Positions 25,894 to 34,602 of a stretch of DNA of 64,000 bases are shown piece after piece. The position numbers were made by a program, and so were the translations under genes. The stretch covers positions 62,001-126,000 of the forward strand of contig JBOFEA010000004.1 in the NCBI GenBank assembly GCA_051647535.1, written 5' to 3'. Under the pieces are notes generated by a model. That model saw only the letters and a list, made by a program, of their open reading frames with translations, searched no databases and was not told the origin of the DNA. Each line of letters begins with the position of its first letter. The stretch's first letter is position 1. The DNA is from Brevinema_A sp051647535. GTDB taxonomy: Bacteria > Spirochaetota > Brevinematia > Brevinematales > Brevinemataceae.

Positions 25894-25952
25894 AAACATT
25901 CAACTATTATTTAAAAACCAAACAATTATTAACATATTAGGATTTATAAAAT

Positions 25953-26993
25953 ATGTTTGATATAAACAAATTATTTTCTCAACCGGAATTATCCCCTATC
26001 TTTTTTATTGCAGAACTCGGCATAAATCATGACGGTAACGTTTCCACAGCAAAACAAATGATAGATGCTGCATTAGAAGCAAAAGCCGATGCTGTTAAAT
26101 TTCAAATATACAATACAGAATTATTTTATAACAAAAAATATGCTCCGGAAGCATATGAATTATTTGAAACGTTTTATATTTCTATTGAAGATTTTCTTTC
26201 ATTAAAAAAATATGCTGAATCCCGTGGTATCATAGCATTTGCAGCTCCATTTGATACACAAACCCTAACCTTCTTTATTAAAGAACAAATCACTCCTATC
26301 AAAATTGCAAGTGGTGATGCTTTTACAGAACCATGGATAGATAAGCTATTGGAATCAAAAACTCCATTTATTATTTCAACAGGCTCTTTGGAAGATCATG
26401 AAATTAAACAATTAGCTAATCACATTAAAGGTTCTCATTCCGCCATGTTATATTGTGTGTCAGAATATCCGGCTCCAAGCGAGCGATTCGACATTAACTA
26501 TTTAAATACGCTACACACCTATCTTCCCAATCAAGCAATAGGATTTTCAGACCACTCGCAAGGAATTGCATTATCACTAGCAGCAACGGCACACGGCGCA
26601 AAAATTATTGAACGGCATTTCACCTTGTCTCCGGAAAGAACAGATTATGACCATCCGGTTTCGCTTAGTCCGGAAGAATTTGCACAAATGGTTTCATTAT
26701 CAAGAAATATTGAAAAATCTTTGGGTACAGGATCACGTATTGTCAGCAATACCGAAAAAACTATCCGTAGTTTAGCAGGAAGAGATGCCTATGCAGCTAA
26801 CAATATTCTTGCAGGTACTGTTATTACTGAAGAACATATTATTCTTCAACGGCCAGGATCAGGTATTTCCTCAAAAAAATATCATTCACTAATAGGAAAA
26901 TCATATAATCAAGATATTTCCCAAGGAACACGTCTTTTCGATATTTTTCCAAGTAGTTTCGAACAAAAAACAGACGTTAAGAAGGAAAAATGA
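25953..26993 (+). CDS. neuB: Nonulosonic (sialic acid-like) acid synthase, NeuB family
   Basis: NeuB-family enzymes condense phosphoenolpyruvate with a hexosamine to make sialic, legionaminic or pseudaminic acid. The 346 residues show the TIM-barrel segments IAELGINHDGN, ADAVKFQIYN and AAPFDTQT, then KIASGDAF, GFSDHSQG and IERHFTLS. A C-terminal antifreeze-like SAF domain begins at RSLAGRDAYAANNI. The substrate (sialic, Leg or Pse) cannot be read from the sequence. The activating CMP-transferase and epimerase are not nearby. AGGAT precedes the ATG, and the gene overlaps the next dehydrogenase by ATGA. Surface polysaccharide or flagellin glycosylation is an inference. Confidence 0.88.
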   Translation: MFDINKLFSQPELSPIFFIAELGINHDGNVSTAKQMIDAALEAKADAVKFQIYNTELFYNKKYAPEAYELFETFYISIEDFLSLKKYAESRGIIAFAAPFDTQTLTFFIKEQITPIKIASGDAFTEPWIDKLLESKTPFIISTGSLEDHEIKQLANHIKGSHSAMLYCVSEYPAPSERFDINYLNTLHTYLPNQAIGFSDHSQGIALSLAATAHGAKIIERHFTLSPERTDYDHPVSLSPEEFAQMVSLSRNIEKSLGTGSRIVSNTEKTIRSLAGRDAYAANNILAGTVITEEHIILQRPGSGISSKKYHSLIGKSYNQDISQGTRLFDIFPSSFEQKTDVKKEK

Positions 26994-27886
26994 AAACATT
27001 AATACTGGTATTAGATCCATTAGGCTCGGAAGCTGATGAACTATTAACTAATTCAACACTGCCTGTTTCAACAAATATTAAAGACCTTGCCTCAGCAACA
27101 GCATTAATTGTACGATCTTCAAAAGTAAGCAGAGAAATGATTCTCAAAGCACCTTGTCTAAAAGCAATTGCAAGAGCAGGAGTCGGATTAGACAGTATCG
27201 ATGTTGAATTTGCAGAATCACAAGGTATCAAAGTATTTAATTCCGCAAAAGGAAACACCGTCAATGCCGCTGAAACAACAATAGGATTAATATTATCATT
27301 GGCTCATCATATTGCCGATGCTCATTTGAAATTGTATGGAAATAAGATTTGGGATCGAAGCATCGACACTGAAGGATATGAAATTCAGCACAAAACATTA
27401 GGAATTATCGGTTTTGGCAATGTAGGTTCCACCGTTGCCCAATATGCAAAAGTATTCGGTATGCACGTGAAAGCGTTTGATCCTTATACTTCAGCGGGAG
27501 TACCGGGAGTGGTCCAGCTCAACAGCAAACAAGAACTCTTAATGTCATGCGATTTTGTCACTCTCCACACACCGCTGACTCCGGAAACTCAATTTATGAT
27601 TGATTTTCCCGAATTTGAATTAATGAAACCGTCTTCATATTTAATTAATGCAAGCCGAGGCAGAACAGTTAGAGAAGCAGCTTTAGTAGACGCCCTCATC
27701 AATAATAAAATTAAAGGCGCCGCATTGGATGTATTCGAAGAAGAACCTTTAAATCTAAATTCTCCTCTATACCAATGCAAAAATATTCTCATGATCCCTC
27801 ACTTAGGCGGTGCAAGCCGAGAAGCACGTAAAAGAGTTTCTTGTATGGCCGTTGAACATATACTATCATTTTTGAAGGAATTATAA
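26990..27886 (+). CDS. D-2-hydroxyacid dehydrogenase (SerA-like)
   Basis: This NAD-dependent oxidoreductase is of the phosphoglycerate dehydrogenase type. The 298 residues include ARAGVGLDSIDVE, the Rossmann loop GFGNVG in LGIIGFGNVGSTVAQYA, LINASRGRTVREAAL with the catalytic Arg, the Glu in DVFEEEPLN, and the catalytic His in IPHLGG. It lacks the C-terminal ACT/regulatory domain of long SerA. It could make 3-phosphohydroxypyruvate for serine or act on another 2-hydroxyacid. It overlaps the NeuB-family gene by four bases, which ties it to that pathway's expression. cdaA follows after 2 bases. Confidence 0.85.
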   Translation: MKTLILVLDPLGSEADELLTNSTLPVSTNIKDLASATALIVRSSKVSREMILKAPCLKAIARAGVGLDSIDVEFAESQGIKVFNSAKGNTVNAAETTIGLILSLAHHIADAHLKLYGNKIWDRSIDTEGYEIQHKTLGIIGFGNVGSTVAQYAKVFGMHVKAFDPYTSAGVPGVVQLNSKQELLMSCDFVTLHTPLTPETQFMIDFPEFELMKPSSYLINASRGRTVREAALVDALINNKIKGAALDVFEEEPLNLNSPLYQCKNILMIPHLGGASREARKRVSCMAVEHILSFLKEL

Positions 27887-27888
27887 TT

Positions 27889-28602
27889 ATGGAATCGTCA
27901 ATTTTTACAACTTTTTTGGACATCTTCATTACAGGTTGTTTTATTTATACCCTTTATTATTTTTTAAGAGGAACCTATACAGCAAGTATTATAAAAGGAT
28001 TGATAGTAGCTATATTTGTATTTCTTCTTTTGGAAATGTTCAATCTTCGAACCCTAAGCTGGATCTTTAGAAGATTTTTCAATGACCTTCCTATTACGTT
28101 AGCTATTATCTTCCAAAAAGAAATAAGACGTTTCTTATCCACTTTGGGAAGAAATCGTCATTCTGTTCCTTTAAAAAATCAATTTATCTCTCAAGTAGCC
28201 TTATCGTTAAAAAAGCTCGCAAAAGACAAAATCGGAGGATTAATTATCATTGAAGGACAACTATCTCTTTCCGATATTATGGAATTTGGAGTACCGTTGC
28301 ATGCTGATTTCAGTCCGGCACTCATACAAAGTATCTTCTATCCCGGTACAATGCTTCATGACGGTGCGGTTGTTATTCAAAATGAAAAAATTATTGCCGC
28401 TCAAGTATTTCTTCCAACAACTTTTGCAAACAACGCAACAGGTACTAGACATGCTGCCGGTACTGCTATCACCCAAGATAGAGACTGTGTATCGCTGATA
28501 GTATCCGAAGAAACAGGGTCTATTTCTTATGCTAAACAAGGTATCCTTGTACCTATTACTACTGAAAATATTGAGGAGGTATTACTTGAAATCCTTGCAT
28601 AG
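27889..28602 (+). CDS. cdaA: Diadenylate cyclase CdaA (variant RHR motif)
   Basis: CdaA makes the second messenger c-di-AMP from two ATP at the membrane, controlling potassium and osmolyte balance and wall homeostasis. The 237 residues have three N-terminal helices (about 8-65) and the DAC domain with MLHDGAVVI (DGA motif) and SLIVSEETGSIS. The usual G-T-R-H-R-A-A motif reads GTRHAAG (185-191), so the second Arg of RHR is Ala-189. The next gene is its regulator cdaR, an arrangement conserved in Firmicutes. Activity should be regarded as unproven because of the motif change. Confidence 0.92.
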   Translation: MESSIFTTFLDIFITGCFIYTLYYFLRGTYTASIIKGLIVAIFVFLLLEMFNLRTLSWIFRRFFNDLPITLAIIFQKEIRRFLSTLGRNRHSVPLKNQFISQVALSLKKLAKDKIGGLIIIEGQLSLSDIMEFGVPLHADFSPALIQSIFYPGTMLHDGAVVIQNEKIIAAQVFLPTTFANNATGTRHAAGTAITQDRDCVSLIVSEETGSISYAKQGILVPITTENIEEVLLEILA

Positions 28603-29575
28603 ATTCATCAGTATTATATTTTCCGATTACTTAGCTAAAATTATGTCGTTAGCCACTGCAGGATTACTTTGGTATTATGTTAATGTGCTTTCTTTGGAAA
28701 AAACATATATTACCCTGCCTATTAACGTGATTAATAAACCTAACAATGTATGTATAAATTATATGAAAGATCTTAATATCCATTTAGAAGTTCAATCCTA
28801 TGAAGATATTTCACAAATTACTTCCAAATTCGAAGCTGTCGTTAATTTGTCCAACGCCCAACTTGGTACTCACAGATATCCTATTGAACTCCATAATATA
28901 CCGGATAAAGCTTATGTTAATAAAAATCCTGAATTCTTAAATGTTGTTATTTCAGAAATCGTTACTAAAACCGTACCTGTGGTGCTAAATATAAGTTCAA
29001 ATGTCAGTAATGAAAGTAGAGTGGCATCTTATAAATTATCTCCTTCCGAAATACAAATATCAGGATCTCTTGAATTATTAAATAATATAAAATACATTAA
29101 AACAGCTATCCTAAATGAGGCTTCTATTCCTGAAAATGCTTCAACTTGGACAACAAATATTAATTTGGATACGCCTCAAAAATTAAAAAACTCTTCTGCA
29201 AATTATACAACAGCCTCCTTAATATTAAAAAAGCAAACATTTACTAATGAGATTGTTGTTCCTGTAGATATTGTAAAACTGGATCCTCGATTTTCCAGTA
29301 TTACACCTTTAAGCACAAAATTAAAAGTTATCAGCTTTACCAAAGATATTGAAACTCTGATCTTAGATACAAAAATAGAAGCCGATGCCAATTCTATTTC
29401 AAACGCCGGATCGTTTAAAATTCCATTAAACATAACAGCACCTAGCAATTTAATTATTCTGCAGAAAGAAAAAGATATTAGTATTGATATTTCCGTAAGC
29501 AGAAATATTCAAGAATTTGTGGGTCCAATCATTGATATTGTCAATCCTCAGAATTCCGAAACAAATAAACTGTAA
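28586..29575 (+). CDS. cdaR: YbbR-domain regulator of diadenylate cyclase, CdaR
   Basis: CdaR is a membrane-anchored, extracytoplasmic protein that modulates CdaA. The 329 residues have one N-terminal helix (KIMSLATAGLLWYYVNVLSL) and then repeated YbbR beta domains, seen as recurring VPVVLNISSNV, YKLSPSEIQISGS and VPVDIVKLDP segments (three or four repeats). The start is TTG at 28586, fixed by the excellent GAGGAGGT site 5 bases upstream. The frame runs further 5' but only inside cdaA. The overlap with cdaA is 17 bases, indicating translational coupling. Confidence 0.82.
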   Translation: MKSLHRFISIIFSDYLAKIMSLATAGLLWYYVNVLSLEKTYITLPINVINKPNNVCINYMKDLNIHLEVQSYEDISQITSKFEAVVNLSNAQLGTHRYPIELHNIPDKAYVNKNPEFLNVVISEIVTKTVPVVLNISSNVSNESRVASYKLSPSEIQISGSLELLNNIKYIKTAILNEASIPENASTWTTNINLDTPQKLKNSSANYTTASLILKKQTFTNEIVVPVDIVKLDPRFSSITPLSTKLKVISFTKDIETLILDTKIEADANSISNAGSFKIPLNITAPSNLIILQKEKDISIDISVSRNIQEFVGPIIDIVNPQNSETNKL

Positions 29576-29594
29576 TGAAATAACGAGGACATAA

Positions 29595-30665
29595 ATGTAC
29601 AAAGCATTAGTATTGGTTTCTGACGGACTGGATTCTCTACTGACTGTCAAATTAATGGAAAAAACTAAAATCCCTTTCAAAGCAGTACACTTTGACATTG
29701 GATTAACAAAACATCCTCCCATTCAGGCCGGCCAACATATTTCCAAATACTTAGGATTAAAACACTTAATAAAAAACAGTATAGAAATTGATCGTATTAA
29801 CGTTGCAAAAGAATTTTATAGTTTTTTGATTTCCCAAAAAAATACGGAAATTTCTCATTTTTGTTTGTTATATAAAATTTTTATTCTTAAAAAAGCACAT
29901 GAATATTTGAACACTTTGCAAGGAGATTTTATTGTCACCGGAGATGTAGTTAATCAAAAACCTGCTCTTCAAAGTAAAGAAAACTTACTCCTAACAGAAT
30001 TTTATTCCAATACACAGGAACTTATTTTCCGACCTCTTTCTGCTAAACTTATGCCCTATACTCCTTTGCTCGAAAAGTATCAAGAACTACAGAAAATTAT
30101 GTACGATTTTACCGGCTATTCCTCTCAAAGAACCAAATTGGCAAAAAAACTGAAATTAAAAGAATTCTCCGATATTGATATTGATGAAAACGACTTTCTT
30201 ACAACATTAGGTCAAAAAGCGTTTGAAGAATTTGAATATCATCACGAATATTCATCCAATCCTTTCATTCATTTGAATAAAATAGGACTGCATATCGGAC
30301 TTGATTCTATTCAAGGTATTTTAGGCAGAACTCCTTTTGAAAGTATTTACTTATTCAATAGTTTTAAAAAATTCAAATCCTCCAATTATACTGCTTTTTA
30401 TGTTTCTTATCCTAGATACTTATTCGGCTTCATCAATACCGAACATCCTTCCGCTCGTCAAAAACTTATTACAGCACAAATGTTCAGCTATATTATTGAC
30501 AAAACCTCGCCATCTAATAGTATTAATCTTCTAACATCAGATTTAATGCCTCTAGGATCAATGACTGCACCTCCGATTGCAATAGAAGAATTTCTCAAAT
30601 ATTCCACTCAAAATAATTCTTTATTCTGTCCTATTCCTCCGTTCTTAAATAAAAAAACACCATAA
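29595..30665 (+). CDS. PP-loop protein related to tRNA thiolation enzymes, degenerate catalytic motifs
   Basis: The 356 residues begin with ALVLVSDGLDSLLTVKLM, a PP-loop ATPase motif (SDGLDS instead of SGGLDS). TGDVVNQKPALQ (115-126) and the PLSAKLMPYTPLLE segment place it with the ThiI/MnmA-like PP-loop proteins often annotated as tRNA methylaminomethyl-2-thiouridylate methyltransferases. In that family a CxxC and a GGCLLT motif are expected. Here they read C90-LLY and DENDFLTT, so the thiol chemistry may be lost. The C-terminal 150 residues are not recognised. It may be co-transcribed with cdaR, 19 bases upstream. Confidence 0.6.
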   Translation: MYKALVLVSDGLDSLLTVKLMEKTKIPFKAVHFDIGLTKHPPIQAGQHISKYLGLKHLIKNSIEIDRINVAKEFYSFLISQKNTEISHFCLLYKIFILKKAHEYLNTLQGDFIVTGDVVNQKPALQSKENLLLTEFYSNTQELIFRPLSAKLMPYTPLLEKYQELQKIMYDFTGYSSQRTKLAKKLKLKEFSDIDIDENDFLTTLGQKAFEEFEYHHEYSSNPFIHLNKIGLHIGLDSIQGILGRTPFESIYLFNSFKKFKSSNYTAFYVSYPRYLFGFINTEHPSARQKLITAQMFSYIIDKTSPSNSINLLTSDLMPLGSMTAPPIAIEEFLKYSTQNNSLFCPIPPFLNKKTP

Positions 30666-30830
30666 TTTTCAAACAAACTTATCTCTTTTCTTTGCCAATG
30701 AATTTGGTGATTTGTGATTGATTATTAACATATTTTGTCCTATTTTATTATCTTTTTTTAAATTCCTCCTTTAAACCCATAATAATATTATTCAAATCAA
30801 CAGATAAACCATAATTTAATCACACAGATA

Positions 30831-30859
30831 TTGATTTTTAAGAAAAATTGAAATATAAT
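30831..30859 (+). promoter_or_regulatory. Promoter for secG
   Basis: TTGATT (30831-30836), a 17-base spacer and TATAAT (30854-30859). The leader to the secG ATG is about 50 bases and holds a GTGGTGGAG ribosome-binding site. The 165 bases between the PP-loop gene and this promoter hold nothing I can identify. Confidence 0.6.
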
Positions 30860-30914
30860 AGTATATTAGTTTATTCTTTAAACAATTTATGTTTCAAAGT
30901 GGTGGAGTTATTAT

Positions 30915-31229
30915 ATGATTATATTTTTACTAACATTATTTATTATTTCAATTATTCTGCTTATCCCAACAATTATGCTACAAAGCGGATCTGATGGAGG
31001 AATTATGTCTTCCAACATTACTTCAGGAGCATTTGGTGCAAAATCTAATGAAATATTAATTAAATTCACCTCTTGGTTGGTTACAATATTCATGGTTTCT
31101 GCTTTACTCTTATCGATCCACTTTGTTAAAAGTAGTAATCTTTCATACAGTGATACTGCTTCAGATTCCTCTGAAGTTATTGAAGAAGCATTACCGGTCG
31201 ACGATTCAACACTTCCTATCCCGGAATAA
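30915..31229 (+). CDS. secG: Protein translocase subunit SecG
   Basis: SecG is the small third subunit of the SecYEG protein-conducting channel. The 104 residues have two membrane helices (about 2-20 and 52-73) separated by the family loop LQSGSDGGIMSSNITSGAFG, followed by an acidic serine-rich tail. GGTGGAG precedes the ATG. It is transcribed from its own promoter, probably with ispD 80 bases downstream. Confidence 0.92.
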   Translation: MIIFLLTLFIISIILLIPTIMLQSGSDGGIMSSNITSGAFGAKSNEILIKFTSWLVTIFMVSALLLSIHFVKSSNLSYSDTASDSSEVIEEALPVDDSTLPIPE

Positions 31230-31248
31230 ATTTATATATACCACCATT

Positions 31249-31283
31249 CTGCAAACGATTAATATATTTGTTAACGTTTGCAG
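31249..31283 (+). repeat. Hairpin between secG and ispD
   Basis: CTGCAAACG (31249-31257) pairs perfectly with CGTTTGCAG (31275-31283), with a possible inner extension ATTAA/TTAA. No T run follows, so it looks more like an intercistronic processing or stability element than a terminator. Confidence 0.5.
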
Positions 31284-31309
31284 GCAAATTGGCATATTAA
31301 GGTTTTTCT

Positions 31310-31975
31310 ATGATAAAAACAGCATTAATTGTTGCCGGAGGTTCTGGGACTCGTTTTGGCAGTACCGTTCCTAAACAATTCACAAAAATTAATAATACTA
31401 TGGTAATTAATTATTCTATAAATCTTTTCATACCTATTGTTGACATTGTGATGGTTGCATTACCGGAAGCGTATAAAGATATCGTTAAAAACATTCTTCA
31501 AGCTCCTAATGTTCATTTTTGTACAGCAGGAACATGCCGTCAAGAAACCGTTTTTTTAGGACTTAAGGCTTTGGAACAATTCAGCCCTGATTACTCCGCT
31601 ATTCATGATGCAGCACGACCAATAATAACTACAGATCTTATCAATAATTCTTTTAAAACAGCATGCACATTCGATTCTGCAGTACCAGTAGTTTCCATTA
31701 CTGATTCTTTGTGGCAAACAACCTCTGATTCCACTATTTATTCTCCTGTAAACAGAGAATTATTTGTTTATTCGCAAACTCCTCAAACATTCAATTTCAA
31801 ACAAATTCTTGAAGCCCATACAGAATACCATTCCTCTCTAGACAAATTTAGTGACTGTGCTTCTGTATATATGAAAAAATTCAAAAAAATATACACTTAC
31901 GAAGGTTGCAAAAATAACATCAAATTAACAGTACCATCAGATTTAAAATATGCAGAATTTTTATTACTAACATAA
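31310..31975 (+). CDS. ispD: 2-C-methyl-D-erythritol 4-phosphate cytidylyltransferase
   Basis: IspD transfers CMP to MEP, the third step of the isoprenoid pathway started by dxs in this window. The 221 residues carry the nucleotide-binding loop IVAGGSGTRFGSTVPKQF (residues 7-24), the IHDAARPIIT segment, and the C-terminal NIKLTVPSDLKYAEF that resembles NIKIT-x-P-D-L. Length is normal and IspF is not fused. A TAAGG site is near the ATG. The glycogen synthase gene follows 93 bases later. Confidence 0.93.
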   Translation: MIKTALIVAGGSGTRFGSTVPKQFTKINNTMVINYSINLFIPIVDIVMVALPEAYKDIVKNILQAPNVHFCTAGTCRQETVFLGLKALEQFSPDYSAIHDAARPIITTDLINNSFKTACTFDSAVPVVSITDSLWQTTSDSTIYSPVNRELFVYSQTPQTFNFKQILEAHTEYHSSLDKFSDCASVYMKKFKKIYTYEGCKNNIKLTVPSDLKYAEFLLLT

Positions 31976-32068
31976 ACATCTTTGAAAAAAGAATAAAAAG
32001 TTATTATATTTAAATTGCAAAGTATGTTATATTTATTCAAAAAATTTTTACCCTGCAAGGAGAACTTC

Positions 32069-33547
32069 ATGAATTCGGAAAAATTACGTGTTTTATTTGC
32101 AAGTAGCGAAGCAGTACCTTTTGCTAAAGTTGGCGGATTAGCTGATATGACTAGTGCTTTATCCAAAGCTTTGATAAAAGAAAATCTCCTTGTGAAGATT
32201 ATTATCCCCAAATATCGATCTGTCACCCAATATATGAAAGACCACCATATTAAAACCCAACATATATACCAATCGTCAATTGTCATTAATGAAGAAGAAT
32301 ATTCCTTTGCTATTGAAGAAACAACATATAAAGAAAATGATTTTATTTTTATCGATATGCCTGAATTTTTTGATTGGGAAACCATTTACAGCGATCCATC
32401 GCCAGACAAAGAATACCAAAACGATCTTAAACGATATGTTTTTTTCAATCGCGTTGTCTTAGAAACCTGCAAACAAATCTCATGGATCCCAAATATTATC
32501 CACTGTCACGATTGGCATACCGGATTAATTCCCTTATATATGGATACCCTTCCGGAATATCAATCTGTTTTTGTAAATACGAAATCTGTTTTTACTATCC
32601 ACAATCTTACTTATCAAGGAATTTTCCCTATTGATCAATACCAAGAACTGGATTTGGAATGGAAATACTTTAATATTCACGGATTAGAATATTATCGGAA
32701 TATCAATCTCATGAAAGGAGGAATTGTATTTTCTGATGCAGTAAATACAGTAAGTCCTACATATGCTCAAGAAATTAAAACAGACGATTTTGGATCAGGA
32801 TTACAGGGAGTTATTCAAGAAAAAGAAAAACACGGTATCTTCTGCGGTATTCTAAATGGTGTGGATTACACCGAGTGGGATCCTGAAAATGACAGCTTTC
32901 TATTAAACAAATACAAAATTTATTACAATTACAGCAAACTGGAAAATAAACAATTAATTAAAGAAATGTATTGTAAAAACAATAATATTGAATTTGCACC
33001 TCATATACCTTTAATTGGAATTATAACAAGATTATATGATCAAAAAGGCATTGACATTATTTTGGAAGTATTGGAAGATCTTTTAAAACAAGATATTGCC
33101 TTTACGATCTTAGGAACGGGTAAAAAAGAATACGAAAATACACTTACTCGATTAGCTGAATCTTATCCTCATTTGTTAAATACATTCATAGGATTTAATA
33201 TTTCCCAATCCCACGAAATTGAAGCTGCTAGTGATATGTTTTTAATGCCTTCACGTTTTGAACCCTGCGGATTAAATCAATTGTACAGTCTTAAATACGG
33301 TACTGTTCCTATTGTTCGAAAAACAGGAGGATTAGCAGATTCAGTTAAAGATAATATAACAGGATTTACCTTTACAGATTATACTCCGGAAACACTGTAT
33401 AATACTATTATGAGAGCAGTAGATACATGGCGGGAAAATCCGGAACAATGGAACAAGATAGTAAAAAAAGGTATGCATGAAGATTGGTCTTGGAAAAAAT
33501 CAGCAAAAGGATATATCAACTTGTATCATAAAGTATTGAAAAAATAA
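32069..33547 (+). CDS. glgA: Glycogen synthase (ADP-glucose type) GlgA
   Basis: GlgA extends alpha-1,4-glucan chains from ADP-glucose. The 492 residues are a GT5 enzyme with the N-terminal KVGGLAD (20-26), HCHDWHTGLIPLY, FTIHNLTYQGIF, GVDYTEWDP and the C-terminal FMLMPS-like FLMPSRFEPCGLNQLY plus GGLADSVKD. ATG 32069 is chosen because AAGGAG lies 7 bases upstream. An earlier ATG in frame has no ribosome-binding site. GlgC, GlgB and GlgP are not in the window. The only other glucan-related gene is the barrel-less GH13 protein at 11966. Confidence 0.94.
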   Translation: MNSEKLRVLFASSEAVPFAKVGGLADMTSALSKALIKENLLVKIIIPKYRSVTQYMKDHHIKTQHIYQSSIVINEEEYSFAIEETTYKENDFIFIDMPEFFDWETIYSDPSPDKEYQNDLKRYVFFNRVVLETCKQISWIPNIIHCHDWHTGLIPLYMDTLPEYQSVFVNTKSVFTIHNLTYQGIFPIDQYQELDLEWKYFNIHGLEYYRNINLMKGGIVFSDAVNTVSPTYAQEIKTDDFGSGLQGVIQEKEKHGIFCGILNGVDYTEWDPENDSFLLNKYKIYYNYSKLENKQLIKEMYCKNNNIEFAPHIPLIGIITRLYDQKGIDIILEVLEDLLKQDIAFTILGTGKKEYENTLTRLAESYPHLLNTFIGFNISQSHEIEAASDMFLMPSRFEPCGLNQLYSLKYGTVPIVRKTGGLADSVKDNITGFTFTDYTPETLYNTIMRAVDTWRENPEQWNKIVKKGMHEDWSWKKSAKGYINLYHKVLKK

Positions 33548-33585
33548 CCCTACCGAACTCTTAATGATTGATTTGCATAAAAACT

Positions 33586-33614
33586 TTGACGAAATTTAAA
33601 TAATCTTTCATAAT
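33586..33614 (+). promoter_or_regulatory. Promoter for ddl-ftsQ-ftsA
   Basis: TTGACG (33586-33591), a 17-base spacer and CATAAT (33609-33614), each a 5/6 match to consensus. It would give a leader of about 34 bases before ddl. Confidence 0.55.
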
Positions 33615-33654
33615 AAAAGTAAACTTATATTAATAAGATATGGAGCTCGGGTTT

Positions 33655-34602
33655 ATGTCGAAACTCAAAATCGCAGTACTGGCAGGCGGAAGATCTGCAG
33701 AAAAAGAAATATCCAAAAGATCGGGATTAAATATTCATAAGGCACTTCTAAATTCCGGATTTCATGCTGAGATTATTGATCCGGGTAGTATAAGTTGGAA
33801 TATAAATTCTTTAAAAGAATTTGATGTGGTCTATCCAATTCTTCATGGTACCTATGGAGAAGACGGTACTATTCAAGGAATACTGGAATATCTTGGTGTT
33901 CCTTATGTAGGAAGCAATGTTAAAGCCAGTGCAGTTACAATGGACAAAAACATTACTAAAGATATTTTCAATGCTATCTCCATCAACTGCCCAAAAGGAA
34001 TATTATTAAAAAAAGATTGTCCGGACAATCTTAAAAAATTATCAACAATAGGCTATCCGGTCTTCATCAAGCCAGTATCGGAAGGTTCGAGTGTTGGAAG
34101 TTTTATTCTTCATAATGAACAGGAAGCACAAGAATTATTAAAAGATAATTTGAATAAATTTGACCAAATGCTTGCAGAACAACTGATTACCGGATCTGAA
34201 ATGACTATGGGAATATTTCAACAAAAAAAGTCACTTCATATTCTGCCAATTTTGGAATTAAGGCCTAAAGCAGAATTCTATAACTTTGAAACAAAATATA
34301 CTGCAGGAATGACAGAATTTATCCTTCCTGCTCAAATAGAAACACATACACTTTCTCAGATTCATCAAGATGCTGTAAAAATTTTCGAATATTTTGGTTT
34401 AAATGATTGTGCACGAATTGATTTTTTCTTGACAGCTACAGGACCTTGCTATTTGGAAATCAATACCGCTCCAGGAATGACAGAAACCAGCGATATTCCG
34501 GCTATGCTCAAACATGAAAATATTTCCATAGAAGAATTTGTTTCTATGATGATAGAAAATGCATTAGAGAGAAATAATGAACAATTTTCCCCTAAGATAT
34601 AA
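33655..34602 (+). CDS. ddl: D-alanine--D-alanine ligase
   Basis: Ddl makes the D-Ala-D-Ala dipeptide for peptidoglycan. It is an ATP-grasp enzyme of 315 residues with VLAGGRSAEKEISKRSG near the N-terminus, PILHGTYGEDGTIQGILEYL, KPVSEGSSVG and the C-terminal LEINTAPGMTETS metal/ATP site. ATG 33655 has GGAG about 9 bases upstream. The ATG at 33640 overlaps that site and is disfavoured. Its 3' end overlaps ftsQ by 26 bases, as in many dcw clusters. Confidence 0.95.
   Translation: MSKLKIAVLAGGRSAEKEISKRSGLNIHKALLNSGFHAEIIDPGSISWNINSLKEFDVVYPILHGTYGEDGTIQGILEYLGVPYVGSNVKASAVTMDKNITKDIFNAISINCPKGILLKKDCPDNLKKLSTIGYPVFIKPVSEGSSVGSFILHNEQEAQELLKDNLNKFDQMLAEQLITGSEMTMGIFQQKKSLHILPILELRPKAEFYNFETKYTAGMTEFILPAQIETHTLSQIHQDAVKIFEYFGLNDCARIDFFLTATGPCYLEINTAPGMTETSDIPAMLKHENISIEEFVSMMIENALERNNEQFSPKI

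Noticed and set aside
31230..31309. Terminator between secG and ispD
   Set aside because: The hairpin there has no T run and ispD has no clear promoter of its own, so read-through is more likely.
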